From CANKHA01 sp963750965 (GTDB lineage Bacteria; Pseudomonadota; Alphaproteobacteria; Rhizobiales; Xanthobacteraceae), in the NCBI GenBank assembly GCA_963750965.1, contig CAVVSK010000010.1, forward strand, positions 248,001-312,000: a stretch of DNA of 64,000 bases, in the 5' to 3' direction. The position numbers were made by a program, and so were the translations under genes. Numbering within the stretch: position 1 is the first letter of the stretch; each line of letters starts with the position of its first letter. The notes under the pieces were generated by a model. That model was not told the DNA's origin. It searched no databases and saw only the letters and a program-made list of their open reading frames with translations. Below, in pieces: positions 8,061 to 16,901 of this stretch.

Positions 8061-9770
8061 ATGTCTCTTACGACCCATTCTTTTAGCGCCCGCCTCGTCG
8101 CAACGGATCTCGTTGCGCGGCACGGCGTCACCCCGATCGCAGTCATCGGCTTATTGCACCTTGCCGCTATCGGCCTGCTGGCCTGGTACGAAGTCTTTCC
8201 CGTATCCAGGCTCGCTTTCGTACTGATCTGGGGCTTATTGAATTTTTTCTGGCTTGCCCTATTGCGGCGGCCGGCGATCGCGGCAGCGCTCTCGCTCATT
8301 CTTGTCACCCTGGTGATCGTCCTCTCCGAGTTCAAGTTTCGCGTCCTTTGGATGACGCTGAATTTCCTCGACGTGATGATCATTGATGCCGATAGCTTCG
8401 CCTTCCTGTTCACGATCTTTCCGCAGCTCTGGCTTATTGTCGGCATCGCCGTGGCGGCGATCGTCCCGCTGCTGGTGCTGCTCTGGTGGATCGATCCGCT
8501 ACGGGTGCGCTTGCGCACGGCGATGGCGGGAATGACGGTCTGCTTCGCCGCACTTCTGGCGCTGGCTTTTACGGTGCAGCTCGAGCCGTTTGAGGCCTTT
8601 TACGGTCATAACCACGTTTCCAATTTCACTCGCTCGGGCATCAGCGTGGTTTCCGACCTGATGAAGCACGGCTTTCTCGAATCCGACCCCGTGGTCGCTG
8701 ATCGCCTGAAGTCGGGCGCTGATACCGCCTGCCAGCCCGCCGGCAGGCCGCCGCACATCATCATGGTGCATGACGAGTCGAGCTTTGATATCCGTTCGGC
8801 GCCCGGCGTTCAGGTGCCGCCCGGCTATGGCGCGCATTTCAAGTCGTTTGACGGCAAGGCGCGGCGGTTTCTGGTGGAAGGCATCGGCGGCGCCAGCTGG
8901 ATCGCGGAATATAATGTGCTCACCGGGTTGTCGGCGCGTTCCTTCGGGCGTTTTTCCTACTTCGTCACCCGCATCGCCTCCGGGCGCGTCACGCGCGGTC
9001 TGCCGAACGCGTTGCGCCGCTGCGGCTATCAGACTTTCTCACTCTATCCCTCGCTTGGCGCGTTCATGAGCGCGCGCAGCTTTCAGACGACGACCGGCAT
9101 GCAGCAGTTCAAGGATGCCACCGACATGGGTGCCAAGGGGCTGCAGCCAGACGCATTTTTTTATGACAAGGCCACGCATCTGATCGAGAGCGAGCGCGGC
9201 AAGGGCCCGATGTTCCTATTCGTCTATCTCGCTGCCAATCATTTCCCCTGGAGCTACCGCTTTCGCCCCGATCTCGCGCCGCAATGGCAAGACCTGAATA
9301 ATCCTCCTGCGGTCAATGAATATCTGCGGCGGCAGGCCATGAGCGCGCAGGACTATGCGGGCTTTCTCGCGGGGTTGCAGCAGAATTTCCCCACGGAGTC
9401 TTTCCTGATCGTACGCTACGGCGATCATCAGCCGGACTTCGCCGCCAAGATCATCAACCCGTCGCTCGACGAGAAGGCCGTTGGCGAACTGCTGCTCCGC
9501 TTCGATCCGAAATACTTCACCACTTATTATGCAATCGACACGGTCAACTTTAAACCGGTGGATCTGTCCTCCGCAGCGGATACGCTCGACGGGCCGTACC
9601 TCCCGCTGGTGGTACAGGAGGCTGCCGGGCTGCCGCTCGATCCGTCCTTCGCCGAGCAGAAGAACATTTTCAACCGCTGCGCGGGAATTTTCTATGCCTG
9701 TAACGGCGGCGTGGAAGCGCGACGGTTCAACCGTCTCTTGATCGATGCTGGGCTGATTAAACAGCTGTAA
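8061..9770 (+). CDS. membrane sulfatase-like hydrolase/transferase
   Basis: A 569-residue protein. About five transmembrane helices lie in the first 175 residues (near 22-42, 47-62, 66-85, 112-135 and 150-172), then a large extracytoplasmic alkaline-phosphatase/sulfatase-fold domain. Active-site features include IIMVHDESSFD near 233, the WIAEYNVLTG block (like the metal-binding E and the LTG of lipoteichoic acid synthase-type enzymes) and YGDHQPD near 453, the metal-binding Asp-His pair. This architecture matches phosphoglycerol/phosphoethanolamine transferases that decorate envelope glycans or lipids. It follows the flippase gene by about 180 bases, so modification of the exported glycan is an inference. 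The ribosome site is weak (AGGA directly before the ATG). Confidence 0.8.
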   Translation: MSLTTHSFSARLVATDLVARHGVTPIAVIGLLHLAAIGLLAWYEVFPVSRLAFVLIWGLLNFFWLALLRRPAIAAALSLILVTLVIVLSEFKFRVLWMTLNFLDVMIIDADSFAFLFTIFPQLWLIVGIAVAAIVPLLVLLWWIDPLRVRLRTAMAGMTVCFAALLALAFTVQLEPFEAFYGHNHVSNFTRSGISVVSDLMKHGFLESDPVVADRLKSGADTACQPAGRPPHIIMVHDESSFDIRSAPGVQVPPGYGAHFKSFDGKARRFLVEGIGGASWIAEYNVLTGLSARSFGRFSYFVTRIASGRVTRGLPNALRRCGYQTFSLYPSLGAFMSARSFQTTTGMQQFKDATDMGAKGLQPDAFFYDKATHLIESERGKGPMFLFVYLAANHFPWSYRFRPDLAPQWQDLNNPPAVNEYLRRQAMSAQDYAGFLAGLQQNFPTESFLIVRYGDHQPDFAAKIINPSLDEKAVGELLLRFDPKYFTTYYAIDTVNFKPVDLSSAADTLDGPYLPLVVQEAAGLPLDPSFAEQKNIFNRCAGIFYACNGGVEARRFNRLLIDAGLIKQL

Positions 9771-9800
9771 GAAGCGCCTGCCAGTGGAGGTAGGGCAGCA

Positions 9801-10154
9801 TCAAAACCACCCCAGCCGCTCGACCACCGCCTGTAGCCAAATTAGCCCGGCGGCGATGATGGCAAGGCCGACCGCGGCGGAGCCCATATCCTTGATGCGG
9901 CCGATGCGCTCGTCACGCGCGGGGGCGACGAAATCTGACAGCTTCTCGATCGCGGTATTAAGCAGTTCGACCACCAGCACTCCCAGCAGCACGGCGATCA
10001 GCGTCAGCGGCTTCCAATTTTCCGTGCCGATGAAAAAAGCGAGCGGCACCGCCAGCGCCAGCACCACCAGTTCCTGACGGAAAGCCTCCTCGCTGCGGGC
10101 CGCGGCGAGAAGCCCATTCCAGGTATTCAGCGTGGCGCGTAACAGGCGGTCCAA
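9801..10154 (-). CDS. dgkA: diacylglycerol kinase
   Basis: A 117-residue integral membrane protein of the prokaryotic DgkA family. It has an N-terminal amphipathic segment (ATLNTWNGLLAAARSEEAFRQE, with the conserved Glu for metal/ATP), three transmembrane helices and the signature VVELLNTAIEKLSDF. DgkA phosphorylates diacylglycerol to phosphatidate, recycling the diacylglycerol released when phosphoglycerol or phosphoethanolamine is transferred from phospholipid to glycans. It lies tail-to-tail with the sulfatase-like transferase gene (30 bases apart), a fitting metabolic neighbour. It starts nine bases after the GYD-domain gene, probably as one transcript. Confidence 0.93.
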   Translation of the reverse strand: MDRLLRATLNTWNGLLAAARSEEAFRQELVVLALAVPLAFFIGTENWKPLTLIAVLLGVLVVELLNTAIEKLSDFVAPARDERIGRIKDMGSAAVGLAIIAAGLIWLQAVVERLGWF

Positions 10155-10163
10155 GATGAATTC

Positions 10164-10493
10164 CTATGCAGTTCCTGGTGGCCGATACGCGATAGACGAA
10201 GCCTTTTTCAAGGCTGCCAGCGTCTCCTCCACCGTCAGCAAGGGAGTCGTCTGGAAGGAACTCAGCGCTCCGCCGGCGCTGATCGCGATCGCGGTGGCTG
10301 CCATCGAGACGTTATCCGGTGCCTCCCACAGATTGTAGGCATCGTGATCGCCGAAGGCATACCAGAAACCGTGCAGCTTTCCGCCGACCGATTCAATGTA
10401 CTGCTTGGCTGCCGCTCGGCGGTCTTCCGGATTCTTGATCAGCTTCGCCCAGGTTTCCGGGGTGTAGCTGAACCGAGTCAGGTAAAGAGGCAT
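10164..10493 (-). CDS. GYD domain-containing protein
   Basis: A 109-residue cytosolic protein of the GYD family (PF08734). It starts MPLYLTRFSYTPETW and carries GKLHGFWYAFGDHDAYNLWEAPDN, the region from which the family takes its name (here GDHDAY), followed by a Gly/Ala-rich segment. Family members are small ferredoxin-like alpha/beta proteins of unknown function. ATG 10493 is preferred because AAGGA precedes it; the frame runs open to 10661 with a non-conserved extension. It is immediately upstream of dgkA. Confidence 0.85.
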   Translation of the reverse strand: MPLYLTRFSYTPETWAKLIKNPEDRRAAAKQYIESVGGKLHGFWYAFGDHDAYNLWEAPDNVSMAATAIAISAGGALSSFQTTPLLTVEETLAALKKASSIAYRPPGTA

Positions 10494-11011
10494 AGGGGTT
10501 CCTTCGCTTTCATCCCATCCGGCGGCCAAGGCGGTGCTGAATTGGTTACACCCGAGACCAGTCAGTTTAACATACAAGAGCGAGGCCGCGATTCCGAGAC
10601 CGGCGTCAAGGGCAGCAGATTTGAAAGCGATGACCATGCGGCTGAAAGCGTCGCGTTGCATCGTAGGTCCGCTGGCCTAAATAGCATTCGGGCGCTCGAT
10701 AAAAGAAAGAACCAATGGCGGAGAGAGTCATCGCCGACGAGATGGCGGCGTCGCCGGGATATGGAGGGCGGAGCGTATTCGGCCGGGAAGGGACTCTAGC
10801 GGGTGCGAACAAAAAGGCGCGGGGATAGGACGGGGAGTATCCCTACAGCCGTGATGCCCCCTTGGTCGCGGGGGCATCTTGTAGACAGCAACGCGCGGCT
10901 ATCGGCATGGCCCGGGACAAAGCTTATGGCGGTACGATCTCGCAACCCTCTATATTATCTCGAATTTATGCCCCATAATCGCCGCTCTATGCCTCCTGGG
11001 GGAAGGCACCC
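10494..11011. other. intergenic region with inverted repeats
   Basis: No supported gene. It contains a perfect 9-bp stem (10853-10861 with 10870-10878, 8-base loop) preceded by a second inverted repeat (GGGATA near 10821 with TATCCC near 10839). Neither is followed by a T-tract on the plus strand, so they are not simple terminators. They could be part of the sensor kinase leader or a small RNA. Confidence 0.35.
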
Positions 11012-12706
11012 GTGGGTCGTCGCAGCCTCTCGATCCGGCTTCATCTCGCCATTTTTGGCGCGCTGATCGTTTTACCCCTGCTCGCAGCCGGTCTCCTGAT
11101 CGCCAAGTTCTATGTCGACCAGGCGCGCGAGGCGCTGACAATTCGTGCACACGACATCGTTGACGACGCGACGGCAGCGATCGACCAGGAGCTCAATCGC
11201 TACAGGCTCGCGCTGCAGGTACTGGCGTCTTCGGAGGCGCTCGCAGAAGGCAGGTTCGAGCAATTCTATCCGCGGGCAAAAGCACTCAGTCAATCTGTGA
11301 CCGACAGTGTCATTGCCCTGCGCCGGACCGACGGGGAAGCGATTTTTGTCACTAGCCTGGACTTCGGCGACCATATCCCGAACATGACGGATCCAGGATT
11401 GCGGGCAGCCGATCGGCTCGCGATCGAACACCGCAGCCCGGTGATCTCCGACTTGGTCACTGGGCCCGTTCGGTCCAACAGCGTCGCGCTCGAGATGCCG
11501 GTGGTGGCACACGGCAAGGTCGACTATTTGCTCACCCTGGCGATTTCGTCCAAGGGAGTGCTCGACATTCTCGCCGCGCATTTGCCGGACCGCCGATGGC
11601 TGATAGAGGTCGTCGACAACAACGACAGGATCATCGCGCGCGGTTGGGATAATGAGCGCTTTGCCGGACAGAAGGCATCCGACGACTTCCTCCGCAATGC
11701 GCAAGGAAAGTCAGGCACCTTCATCGGCAAGACGCTCGAAGGTGCCACGGTGTTCAACGTCTATCAGCGCTCGGAGCTTTCCGGCTGGCGGATCGCCGCC
11801 GGAATTCCGCTCTCCGAGCTGGAGGCGCCGCTTCATCGCTCGCTCCTGCTGCTGGCGATTGTCACAACCGTAGGGCTCGCAGCTTCGCTAATCCTCGCCT
11901 TTTTCTACGCGCGGGCGCTGGCGCGACCGCTACGCCAGTTACGGGGCGTGGCGGAAGCAGGCGGCAATACGAAAACCATCCCGACCGGCATCGCCGAGCT
12001 CGACGGTGTTACCGGCACCCTCATGCGATCAATCATTGTGCTGAAAGATCGAGATCGCGCCCGCGCCAGGACGGTCAACGAACTGAACCACCGTATGAAG
12101 AATATGCTCGCCATCATCCAGGCGATCGCGAATGAGACGCGGCGTCGCGCAACGTCGCTTGAGCAATTCGGCAAGGCGTTCGAAGACCGCCTGATCGCGC
12201 TCGCCAAGTCGCATGAGGCGCTGGGTGATCCCGAGTGGCACAGCGGCGACCTCGCCGCGCTGATCACCCAGTGTTGCAAACCGTTTTGCGACGAGACGAG
12301 ACTCGAGTTACAGGGTCCCGCGATCGAGCTGCCGTCCAAAGCAGCGGTCGGGATCGGCATGGTCATTCATGAGCTGGCGACCAATGCGGCGAAATACGGC
12401 GCGCTCAGCGTTCCGACGGGCAAGGTGAAGGTGCATTGGGATCTGCCGGAGGAAGACGGCTTGCGGATTTTGCGGCTGCAATGGCAGGAACAGAACGGCC
12501 CGCCGAGGCCGTCAGCGCGCAAGGAAGGTTTCGGCAGCGTGCTGCTGCGATCAATCATCGAACGCGATCTTGGCGGCAAGCTAGACCTGATCTTCGCGCG
12601 CGACGGATTGTTGGTGATTGCATGTATTCCGATGGCCGCGCTGATGGGGCCGTCAATCATACCGCAAGGCGACCCGTTCGAGGCGGCGGGGACGGAGCGG
12701 GGATAA
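11012..12706 (+). CDS. HWE/HisKA_2-type sensor histidine kinase with periplasmic sensor domain
   Basis: A 564-residue membrane kinase. Transmembrane helix 1 is at 12-32, a periplasmic dCache-like sensor domain at about 33-276, transmembrane helix 2 at about 277-300 and a HAMP-like linker at 300-345. The dimerisation/phosphoacceptor box is ELNHRMKNMLAIIQAI, with His360 as the likely phosphorylation site. The ATPase N-box is IHELATNAAKYGALS (453-467), followed by a GFGS glycine motif. The short H-box without a separate F/G2 block is typical of the HWE/HisKA_2 group common in Hyphomicrobiales, several of which feed the general stress response. GTG 11012 is preceded by GGGGGAAGG. No response regulator lies next to it, so it is an orphan kinase. 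Confidence 0.88.
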   Translation: MGRRSLSIRLHLAIFGALIVLPLLAAGLLIAKFYVDQAREALTIRAHDIVDDATAAIDQELNRYRLALQVLASSEALAEGRFEQFYPRAKALSQSVTDSVIALRRTDGEAIFVTSLDFGDHIPNMTDPGLRAADRLAIEHRSPVISDLVTGPVRSNSVALEMPVVAHGKVDYLLTLAISSKGVLDILAAHLPDRRWLIEVVDNNDRIIARGWDNERFAGQKASDDFLRNAQGKSGTFIGKTLEGATVFNVYQRSELSGWRIAAGIPLSELEAPLHRSLLLLAIVTTVGLAASLILAFFYARALARPLRQLRGVAEAGGNTKTIPTGIAELDGVTGTLMRSIIVLKDRDRARARTVNELNHRMKNMLAIIQAIANETRRRATSLEQFGKAFEDRLIALAKSHEALGDPEWHSGDLAALITQCCKPFCDETRLELQGPAIELPSKAAVGIGMVIHELATNAAKYGALSVPTGKVKVHWDLPEEDGLRILRLQWQEQNGPPRPSARKEGFGSVLLRSIIERDLGGKLDLIFARDGLLVIACIPMAALMGPSIIPQGDPFEAAGTERG

Positions 12707-12800
12707 AGCCCAGGATCGGTTGCGATGGGGCATCCCCGAGCTTGCTACGACCATTGCACCTGGCAAGTGGGCTGCTTGAGTCTCTGCGTTCTCGAGCCGA

Positions 12801-12835
12801 AATAAAAACACCCCGGGGATACTTCTCCCCGGGGT
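12801..12835 (-). terminator. Rho-independent terminator (minus strand)
   Basis: Perfect 10-bp stem ACCCCGGGGA / TCCCCGGGGT (12810-12819 with 12826-12835) and a 6-base loop. On the minus strand it is followed by GTTTTTATTT. It ends the transcript of the small secreted protein gene that stops at 12888. Confidence 0.9.
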
Positions 12836-12887
12836 GGATCGTCGGTCCTTAGGATTGGCGCATGCAAGGTTAGCAGCTTCCTTTGGA

Positions 12888-13178
12888 CTACTGTTTTTTC
12901 TGCTTCGGATCCTTCGATTCGTTCGCCTTTTCACTTGCCGACCCGCTGGTTTCTGAGTTTTTCATCTGCTGGCCGGGAGCGTAATCTTTCGCAGCGCCAC
13001 CTTCACTCTTCACGCGTTGTCCTGGGGCAGACGAGCTCGCGCCCGGTTCAGTACCGGTACGGTCCTGCTGACCCGGTGCATAGCCGCTCGCGCCGGGAGA
13101 TCCCGTCTGCGCAAAGGCGGTTACCGAGCCGAGCAGAAGGCCGGACGCCGTGATCGCTAACAGTGTGCTTCTTTTCAT
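12888..13178 (-). CDS. small secreted protein, probable general-stress target
   Basis: A 96-residue exported protein. Residues 1-23 form a clear signal peptide (MKRSTLL start, cleavage after AFA-Q). The mature part is low-complexity, hydrophilic and rich in Gly, Ser, Lys and Glu, with three APGQ(Q/R) repeats (two as YAPGQQ). No family function is known to me. ATG 13178 is preceded by AAAGGAG. Upstream is an EcfG-type promoter and a hairpin at the predicted 5' end, and downstream a strong terminator, so this is a monocistronic stress-regulated unit. Confidence 0.75.
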   Translation of the reverse strand: MKRSTLLAITASGLLLGSVTAFAQTGSPGASGYAPGQQDRTGTEPGASSSAPGQRVKSEGGAAKDYAPGQQMKNSETSGSASEKANESKDPKQKKQ

Positions 13179-13198
13179 GCTGAACTCCTTTGCGAAGA

Positions 13199-13220
13199 GG
13201 CGCTGCACAACAGCAGCGCC
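13199..13220 (-). promoter_or_regulatory. 5' UTR hairpin
   Basis: GGCGCTG / CAGCGCC stem of 7 bp with an 8-base loop, lying between the EcfG-type promoter and the ribosome site of the small secreted protein gene. It should fall at or just after the transcription start and could stabilise the mRNA. Confidence 0.45.
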
Positions 13221-13230
13221 CGTAGAGTCA

Positions 13231-13254
13231 AACCGTGTCGCGCGCGTTTGTTCC
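13231..13254 (-). promoter_or_regulatory. EcfG (general stress sigma factor) type promoter
   Basis: On the minus strand, GGAAC (13254-13250), a 16-base spacer and GTT (13233-13231). This matches the alphaproteobacterial EcfG consensus GGAAC-N16/17-GTT. It is placed about 50 bases before the start codon of the small secreted protein gene. Confidence 0.65.
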
Positions 13255-13577
13255 CCGGATTAAGGTATGCGCGACATGCAGCGTTTGATCAGTCGGAACA
13301 GGGCAGATCGGGGTGCCGCATGGCAAATAATTGACCGAAATTTGGCCGCTGTTGCCCGTTACAACAACGTTCTTTGCAAAGCGAGCTCGATAGGCAGCAC
13401 GCGATCGCGAGGTCAGTTCACTAGTTGTGTTTTGATAGCGGAATTTTCAGCGCACCGTCTTCACCGGGCGCGTGAGATCGCGCTAGGCGTAGCGCTTCAT
13501 GTGAATTGCCAGCGCAAAAGGTAAACTACCGAAACGGCTGGAGCCTACGACGTCACATCGCGGGACGCTGTGGAAGC
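13255..13577. other. intergenic region without supported gene
   Basis: One plus-strand open frame of 85 codons (13267-13524) is present but has no ribosome site, signal or recognisable composition. I see only short inverted repeats such as the one near 13480-13500. Confidence 0.35.
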
Positions 13578-13874
13578 TCAATCACATACTTGGATCCGCG
13601 GACGGATCCATGCGCCGCGATAGCCGTCCCACACCGGGGCACCGCGCGTCCAATAGCAGTCTGCCGCCATCGGCGCAGGCGGACCCATGTCTATTTCGAC
13701 GGGGACTGGCTCATAAAAATAGCGCGGCTGGGCTACGGCTGCGCCGATGATCGTGCCCGCCGCGAGCCCGCCCAGCAGCCCGACGGCAACTCCGTTTCCG
13801 GCAAACGCTTTTTGGCTTGGAGAAAAGGCCGCGAGAATCGCGACTGTCGCGCACGCTATACCGAGCCGCCTCAT
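13578..13874 (-). CDS. small exported glycine-zipper-like protein
   Basis: A 98-residue protein with a signal peptide (1-25, cleavage after AFA-G), then a Gly/Ala-rich hydrophobic stretch GVAVGLLGGLAAGTIIGAAVA resembling a glycine zipper. A short C-terminal part is rich in Pro, Tyr and Trp and has two Cys (CYWTRG and the C-terminal CD). Similar short proteins are common in Bradyrhizobium-type genomes and lack a known function. Membrane or outer-membrane association is inferred from the glycine zipper. Confidence 0.7.
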   Translation of the reverse strand: MRRLGIACATVAILAAFSPSQKAFAGNGVAVGLLGGLAAGTIIGAAVAQPRYFYEPVPVEIDMGPPAPMAADCYWTRGAPVWDGYRGAWIRPRIQVCD

Positions 13875-14067
13875 GTCACACTCTCCACTCGTTCAACTTT
13901 GAGAGATCGTTGCAACAATCTGTTAACGAATCGTAACGCCTCCGCCAGCGGTGCTCGGGGCAAGCGGACCCCCTGACCAGGTTCGGAGTTTTGTAGCGCG
14001 CAGCCGTGCGCCCGCGTCAACAGACTTTGACGCGGTCGCGCCGCCCAGCCGTTATGAACTCCCCGCC

Positions 14068-15558
14068 TCAGAACGACAGGGTGACCGATTTGGCGCGGGC
14101 AGCGACCGGTTCGGACCCATTTGCGCAGAATACGCGGATCGGAAGCTTGATCTGGGTGGCGTGGTAAGGGGCCTTCGGGATGATCGTGAGACGTATTTTT
14201 TTCGCTGTGTCCGCCGGGATATCAAACGCCTCGTTGATGCCGCCTCGCGGAATTCCGCCGACGGTGACTTGGAAGCGCGATACGGCGGCGAGCGGCGCAT
14301 CCGGGGCAACCGAACAGCCGATCGCAGCTGTGCCGCCGGTGTTGCGCACCACGACGTCTAGGTTAGCCGGCGCGCTCGGTGTCGCAGTCGCAGAAACCGG
14401 CGTCACCGACGTCGTCAAAGTGGTTGATGCCGGCAGCGCGCCGACCATGAACACGTGCTCGGCCGTCTTGCCTTCGAGCTGAACCTGCGCCTTCCAGCGG
14501 CCTTGCGGTCCGCTTGGCGGCAGATCGATTTCCCCGAACCAGTAAGTAAATGGTTCTACGCGCGAAAGGGGGGCCGACGTCCAGCTCTCAAAGATTGTGC
14601 CGTCCGGCCGCAGAACCTTGAAATTAAGCGGCGTGGTTGGCGTTTGATCGCGAACATAGGCCGCCACCCACACCCGTGCTCCGGGCAGAAACCGGTCGGA
14701 ATAGCCGGGATCAGGATTGGAGCAAAAATCCAGATGCGCATTGGGAGGAACGACCCTGTGCGTCGCGATGCGGATGATCTCGGTGTCCAATTTTTCCGGC
14801 TGATGCCTCCACAGCGTTTTCGTCGCGCCACAGGTTCCGGCAAACGGATCCACCGTTTGCCCGTTGATGAATCCAGACGCGGTACGCAATTCGAAGTGAA
14901 GGTGAGGAAGAAGCGAGGTGCCGGAACTCCCGACCAGACCCAGAACGTCGCCGGCCGCAACACGGCTGCCGATCGAACGCGATGTGACGGAGCCTTTCTT
15001 CATGTGGAAGTAGTAGGCGAAATGCCCGTCGTCCTGCTCGATCACGACGTAATTTCCCGGCGAGGCGCCGCTGAAGTTGCACTGCCTGTCGAAATTTCCG
15101 TCGTTCTTGTTGATGAGCCTTCCCGGCGCCGCGGCGACGACCTCCGCTTCCTTGCCATCCATCATGCGCCACCAGAACGGACTTAAGACAAAATCGGTTC
15201 CGTTGTGACCGTCATAGGTGCGCCTGCCGCAGGTAAAGTCCTTGAGCTTTGCAGCTGCATCCAGGTCGACGTAATTGGCGATGTGATGCCCGGAGATCGC
15301 CTTGGACAGACTGCGCAGCCGCACGGGGAACTGCAGAATTGGCGTGCGCGCTCGCGGAGCCATAGCAGGTCCAAGCGCTCTGGATTGGGCGATGCTCGCG
15401 CGGTGCACCGCGTCGATTTCGGCTTGGTTGCTGTCCAGAGGCCCCATCTGGATTGGTCCACCGCCGACACTTGACAGCTGGGCAACTGCCGGGCTCGTCA
15501 GCAGGACAAGAGCCGTCGCAGCGTCACGTATCGACCTTTTCCAACATGACATTATCAT
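14068..15558 (-). CDS. secreted M23-family metallopeptidase
   Basis: A 496-residue exported protein. The signal peptide ends near SPAVAQ (about residue 27). The M23/LytM domain carries zinc-ligand motifs HNGTDF (residues 118-123, the HxxxD motif), a further His in FAYYFH (about 185) and HLHFE (219-223, the HxH motif). All catalytic positions look present. The C-terminal 230 residues are two beta-rich, Ig-like segments without catalytic motifs. M23 enzymes cut peptide crosslinks in peptidoglycan. ATG 15558 (or 15552) gives a compact signal peptide; the open frame extends to 15615. The neighbouring RlpA-like genes fit a wall-remodelling theme. Confidence 0.85.
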   Translation of the reverse strand: MIMSCWKRSIRDAATALVLLTSPAVAQLSSVGGGPIQMGPLDSNQAEIDAVHRASIAQSRALGPAMAPRARTPILQFPVRLRSLSKAISGHHIANYVDLDAAAKLKDFTCGRRTYDGHNGTDFVLSPFWWRMMDGKEAEVVAAAPGRLINKNDGNFDRQCNFSGASPGNYVVIEQDDGHFAYYFHMKKGSVTSRSIGSRVAAGDVLGLVGSSGTSLLPHLHFELRTASGFINGQTVDPFAGTCGATKTLWRHQPEKLDTEIIRIATHRVVPPNAHLDFCSNPDPGYSDRFLPGARVWVAAYVRDQTPTTPLNFKVLRPDGTIFESWTSAPLSRVEPFTYWFGEIDLPPSGPQGRWKAQVQLEGKTAEHVFMVGALPASTTLTTSVTPVSATATPSAPANLDVVVRNTGGTAAIGCSVAPDAPLAAVSRFQVTVGGIPRGGINEAFDIPADTAKKIRLTIIPKAPYHATQIKLPIRVFCANGSEPVAARAKSVTLSF

Positions 15559-15710
15559 CGAGCATAACTTACCCGGCGCACGCAGCCGCCAATGGGGGGA
15601 AGGCGCTATTCGCAATTCTTCAATGTAACAAGGATAGTGTTACCGGCGGATTACCGGTTCCAGTCTAATGCAACGTGTGGCTGAAAGCGTGCCGCGCTAT
15701 CTCGCGGCAT

Positions 15711-16097
15711 TCATGCGACACACACATATTGCGAACCGCTCATCCCGATCCGCCGCGCCGCGCCGATTGCCATGTCCAGCCGTGCGCCCATGCGATAGGC
15801 AACTCCCCACGGCCCAGTATCATTGATCCTCACAACAACGGAGCGGCCGTTTTTGGGATTGGTCACCGTCAGGCTCGTCCCAATCGGCCAGCTACGTGCG
15901 GCTGCGGTATTGCCGTTGGGATCAAATCGTTCGCCGTTGGCCGTGCGCTTTGAAACGGAATAGTGGCTGGCGAGAATTTCTTGCCCGGCGCAATTCCCCG
16001 ACCGCTTGACGTATTTATGGACGGAACTCCATCCCGCTGCATTTGCTGAGGTCGCTGTCAGAATGACAAAAAACGTGACACTGGCGGCGATTTTCAT
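15711..16097 (-). CDS. RlpA-like double-psi beta-barrel protein, variant
   Basis: A 128-residue exported protein: signal peptide 1-20, then a DPBB domain with TANGERFDPNG, LTVTNPKNGRSVVVRIND and a C-terminal helix GAARRIGM. Septal RlpA proteins have AAH before the L-P-F-G-T strand and RINDRGP. Here the first reads AAARSWPIGT (no His) and the second RINDTGP, so the lytic transglycosylase chemistry is doubtful. Two Cys (about 36 and 126) could form a disulphide. It is one of three RlpA-family genes within 8 kb and the most divergent. Confidence 0.75.
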   Translation of the reverse strand: MKIAASVTFFVILTATSANAAGWSSVHKYVKRSGNCAGQEILASHYSVSKRTANGERFDPNGNTAAARSWPIGTSLTVTNPKNGRSVVVRINDTGPWGVAYRMGARLDMAIGAARRIGMSGSQYVCVA

Positions 16098-16346
16098 AGC
16101 GAGCTTGCCTCTGGTCCATGCATGATGGGATTTTCTTCAATGAGAACGGTTGGTGCTCGCGTGAGAAGGCGGCAGAAAAGAGGCACGGCGGCTGCTGCGT
16201 GGCGAGGGCCTGGACCGTTACCTATTGCCCCAGAGAGGCGAAGCTATTTTCAGTGCCAAAACAACGATTTGCGAGGAAGTCCCTAACCGCGCAGGACTGT
16301 CGCATGTTGTGCCGAGCGACAACATGACACGGCAATGGCAATCGCT
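16098..16346. other. intergenic region, no gene seen
   Basis: Only short unsupported frames are present. It separates two leftward genes for small exported proteins. Confidence 0.4.
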
Positions 16347-16646
16347 TCAGCGGTTGCCAGGTGTTGTTCCGTACGTGCTGCTGTATGCGCCGGTATAGGC
16401 AGACGGTGGCGGGGGCACTCCGATTTGTCCGGTATAGGTAGACGGTGGCGGGGGTACTCCGATTTGTCCGACAGAGGGATTGATGCTCGGCCCGGCAGCC
16501 GGGGTGCTATAGCTCTTGGCCGGTGGCGGACGATACTGCGGCTGAGTATTCCTGCGGGTGGAGTCGAACGGTCGGTCGAAGGTCTGTGCGAATGCCGAAC
16601 CAGTCAGCACGAGGAGCGCAAAGGCCGCTCCGATTTGTTTTAGCAT
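16347..16646 (-). CDS. small exported proline-rich protein with 13-residue repeats
   Basis: A 99-residue exported protein. The signal peptide is 1-20 (MLKQIGAAFALLVLTGSAFA), then a Pro/Tyr/Ser/Gln-rich region containing two tandem 13-residue repeats GQIGVPPPPS(T/A)YT and a degenerate third. The DNA repeat has a 39-bp period, with copies starting at 16392 and 16431. ATG 16646 follows AGGAG. No known family. The extended, Tyr/Pro-rich composition suggests an envelope-associated or surface linker protein (inference). Confidence 0.65.
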   Translation of the reverse strand: MLKQIGAAFALLVLTGSAFAQTFDRPFDSTRRNTQPQYRPPPAKSYSTPAAGPSINPSVGQIGVPPPPSTYTGQIGVPPPPSAYTGAYSSTYGTTPGNR

Positions 16647-16901
16647 GACGTGCTCCTGTTGATGAGCATGATAACCTTGCATTGAAGCCCGCGACAAGGG
16701 CAATGCCGCGCAGTGCTGAGGGGAAGGGCCGTAGCCTGCTTGAAAGGTCACGGAAGGGGGAGGCTTTTATGCGTGGTACGGCCACAGCCCCGCTTCTCGG
16801 CTTTTGAAATGCGCCGGCCGGCCAGCTGCGCAAGGGTTGGACATTAAGCAGACATGCGCTCTACCGACGAAAGTGCCATCGGTCACGGACCCTAGGGGAT
16901 C

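Noticed and set aside
13267..13524. 85-codon plus-strand frame in the gap after the EcfG promoter
   Set aside because: No ribosome site, no signal or domain, and it runs through probable promoter sequence.
15640..15661. Second EcfG promoter upstream of the M23 peptidase
   Set aside because: A GGAAC is present on the minus strand, but no GTT lies 16-17 bases further on.
16118..16327. 69-codon plus frame upstream of the repeat protein region
   Set aside because: No Shine-Dalgarno, atypical codon use and no conserved features.
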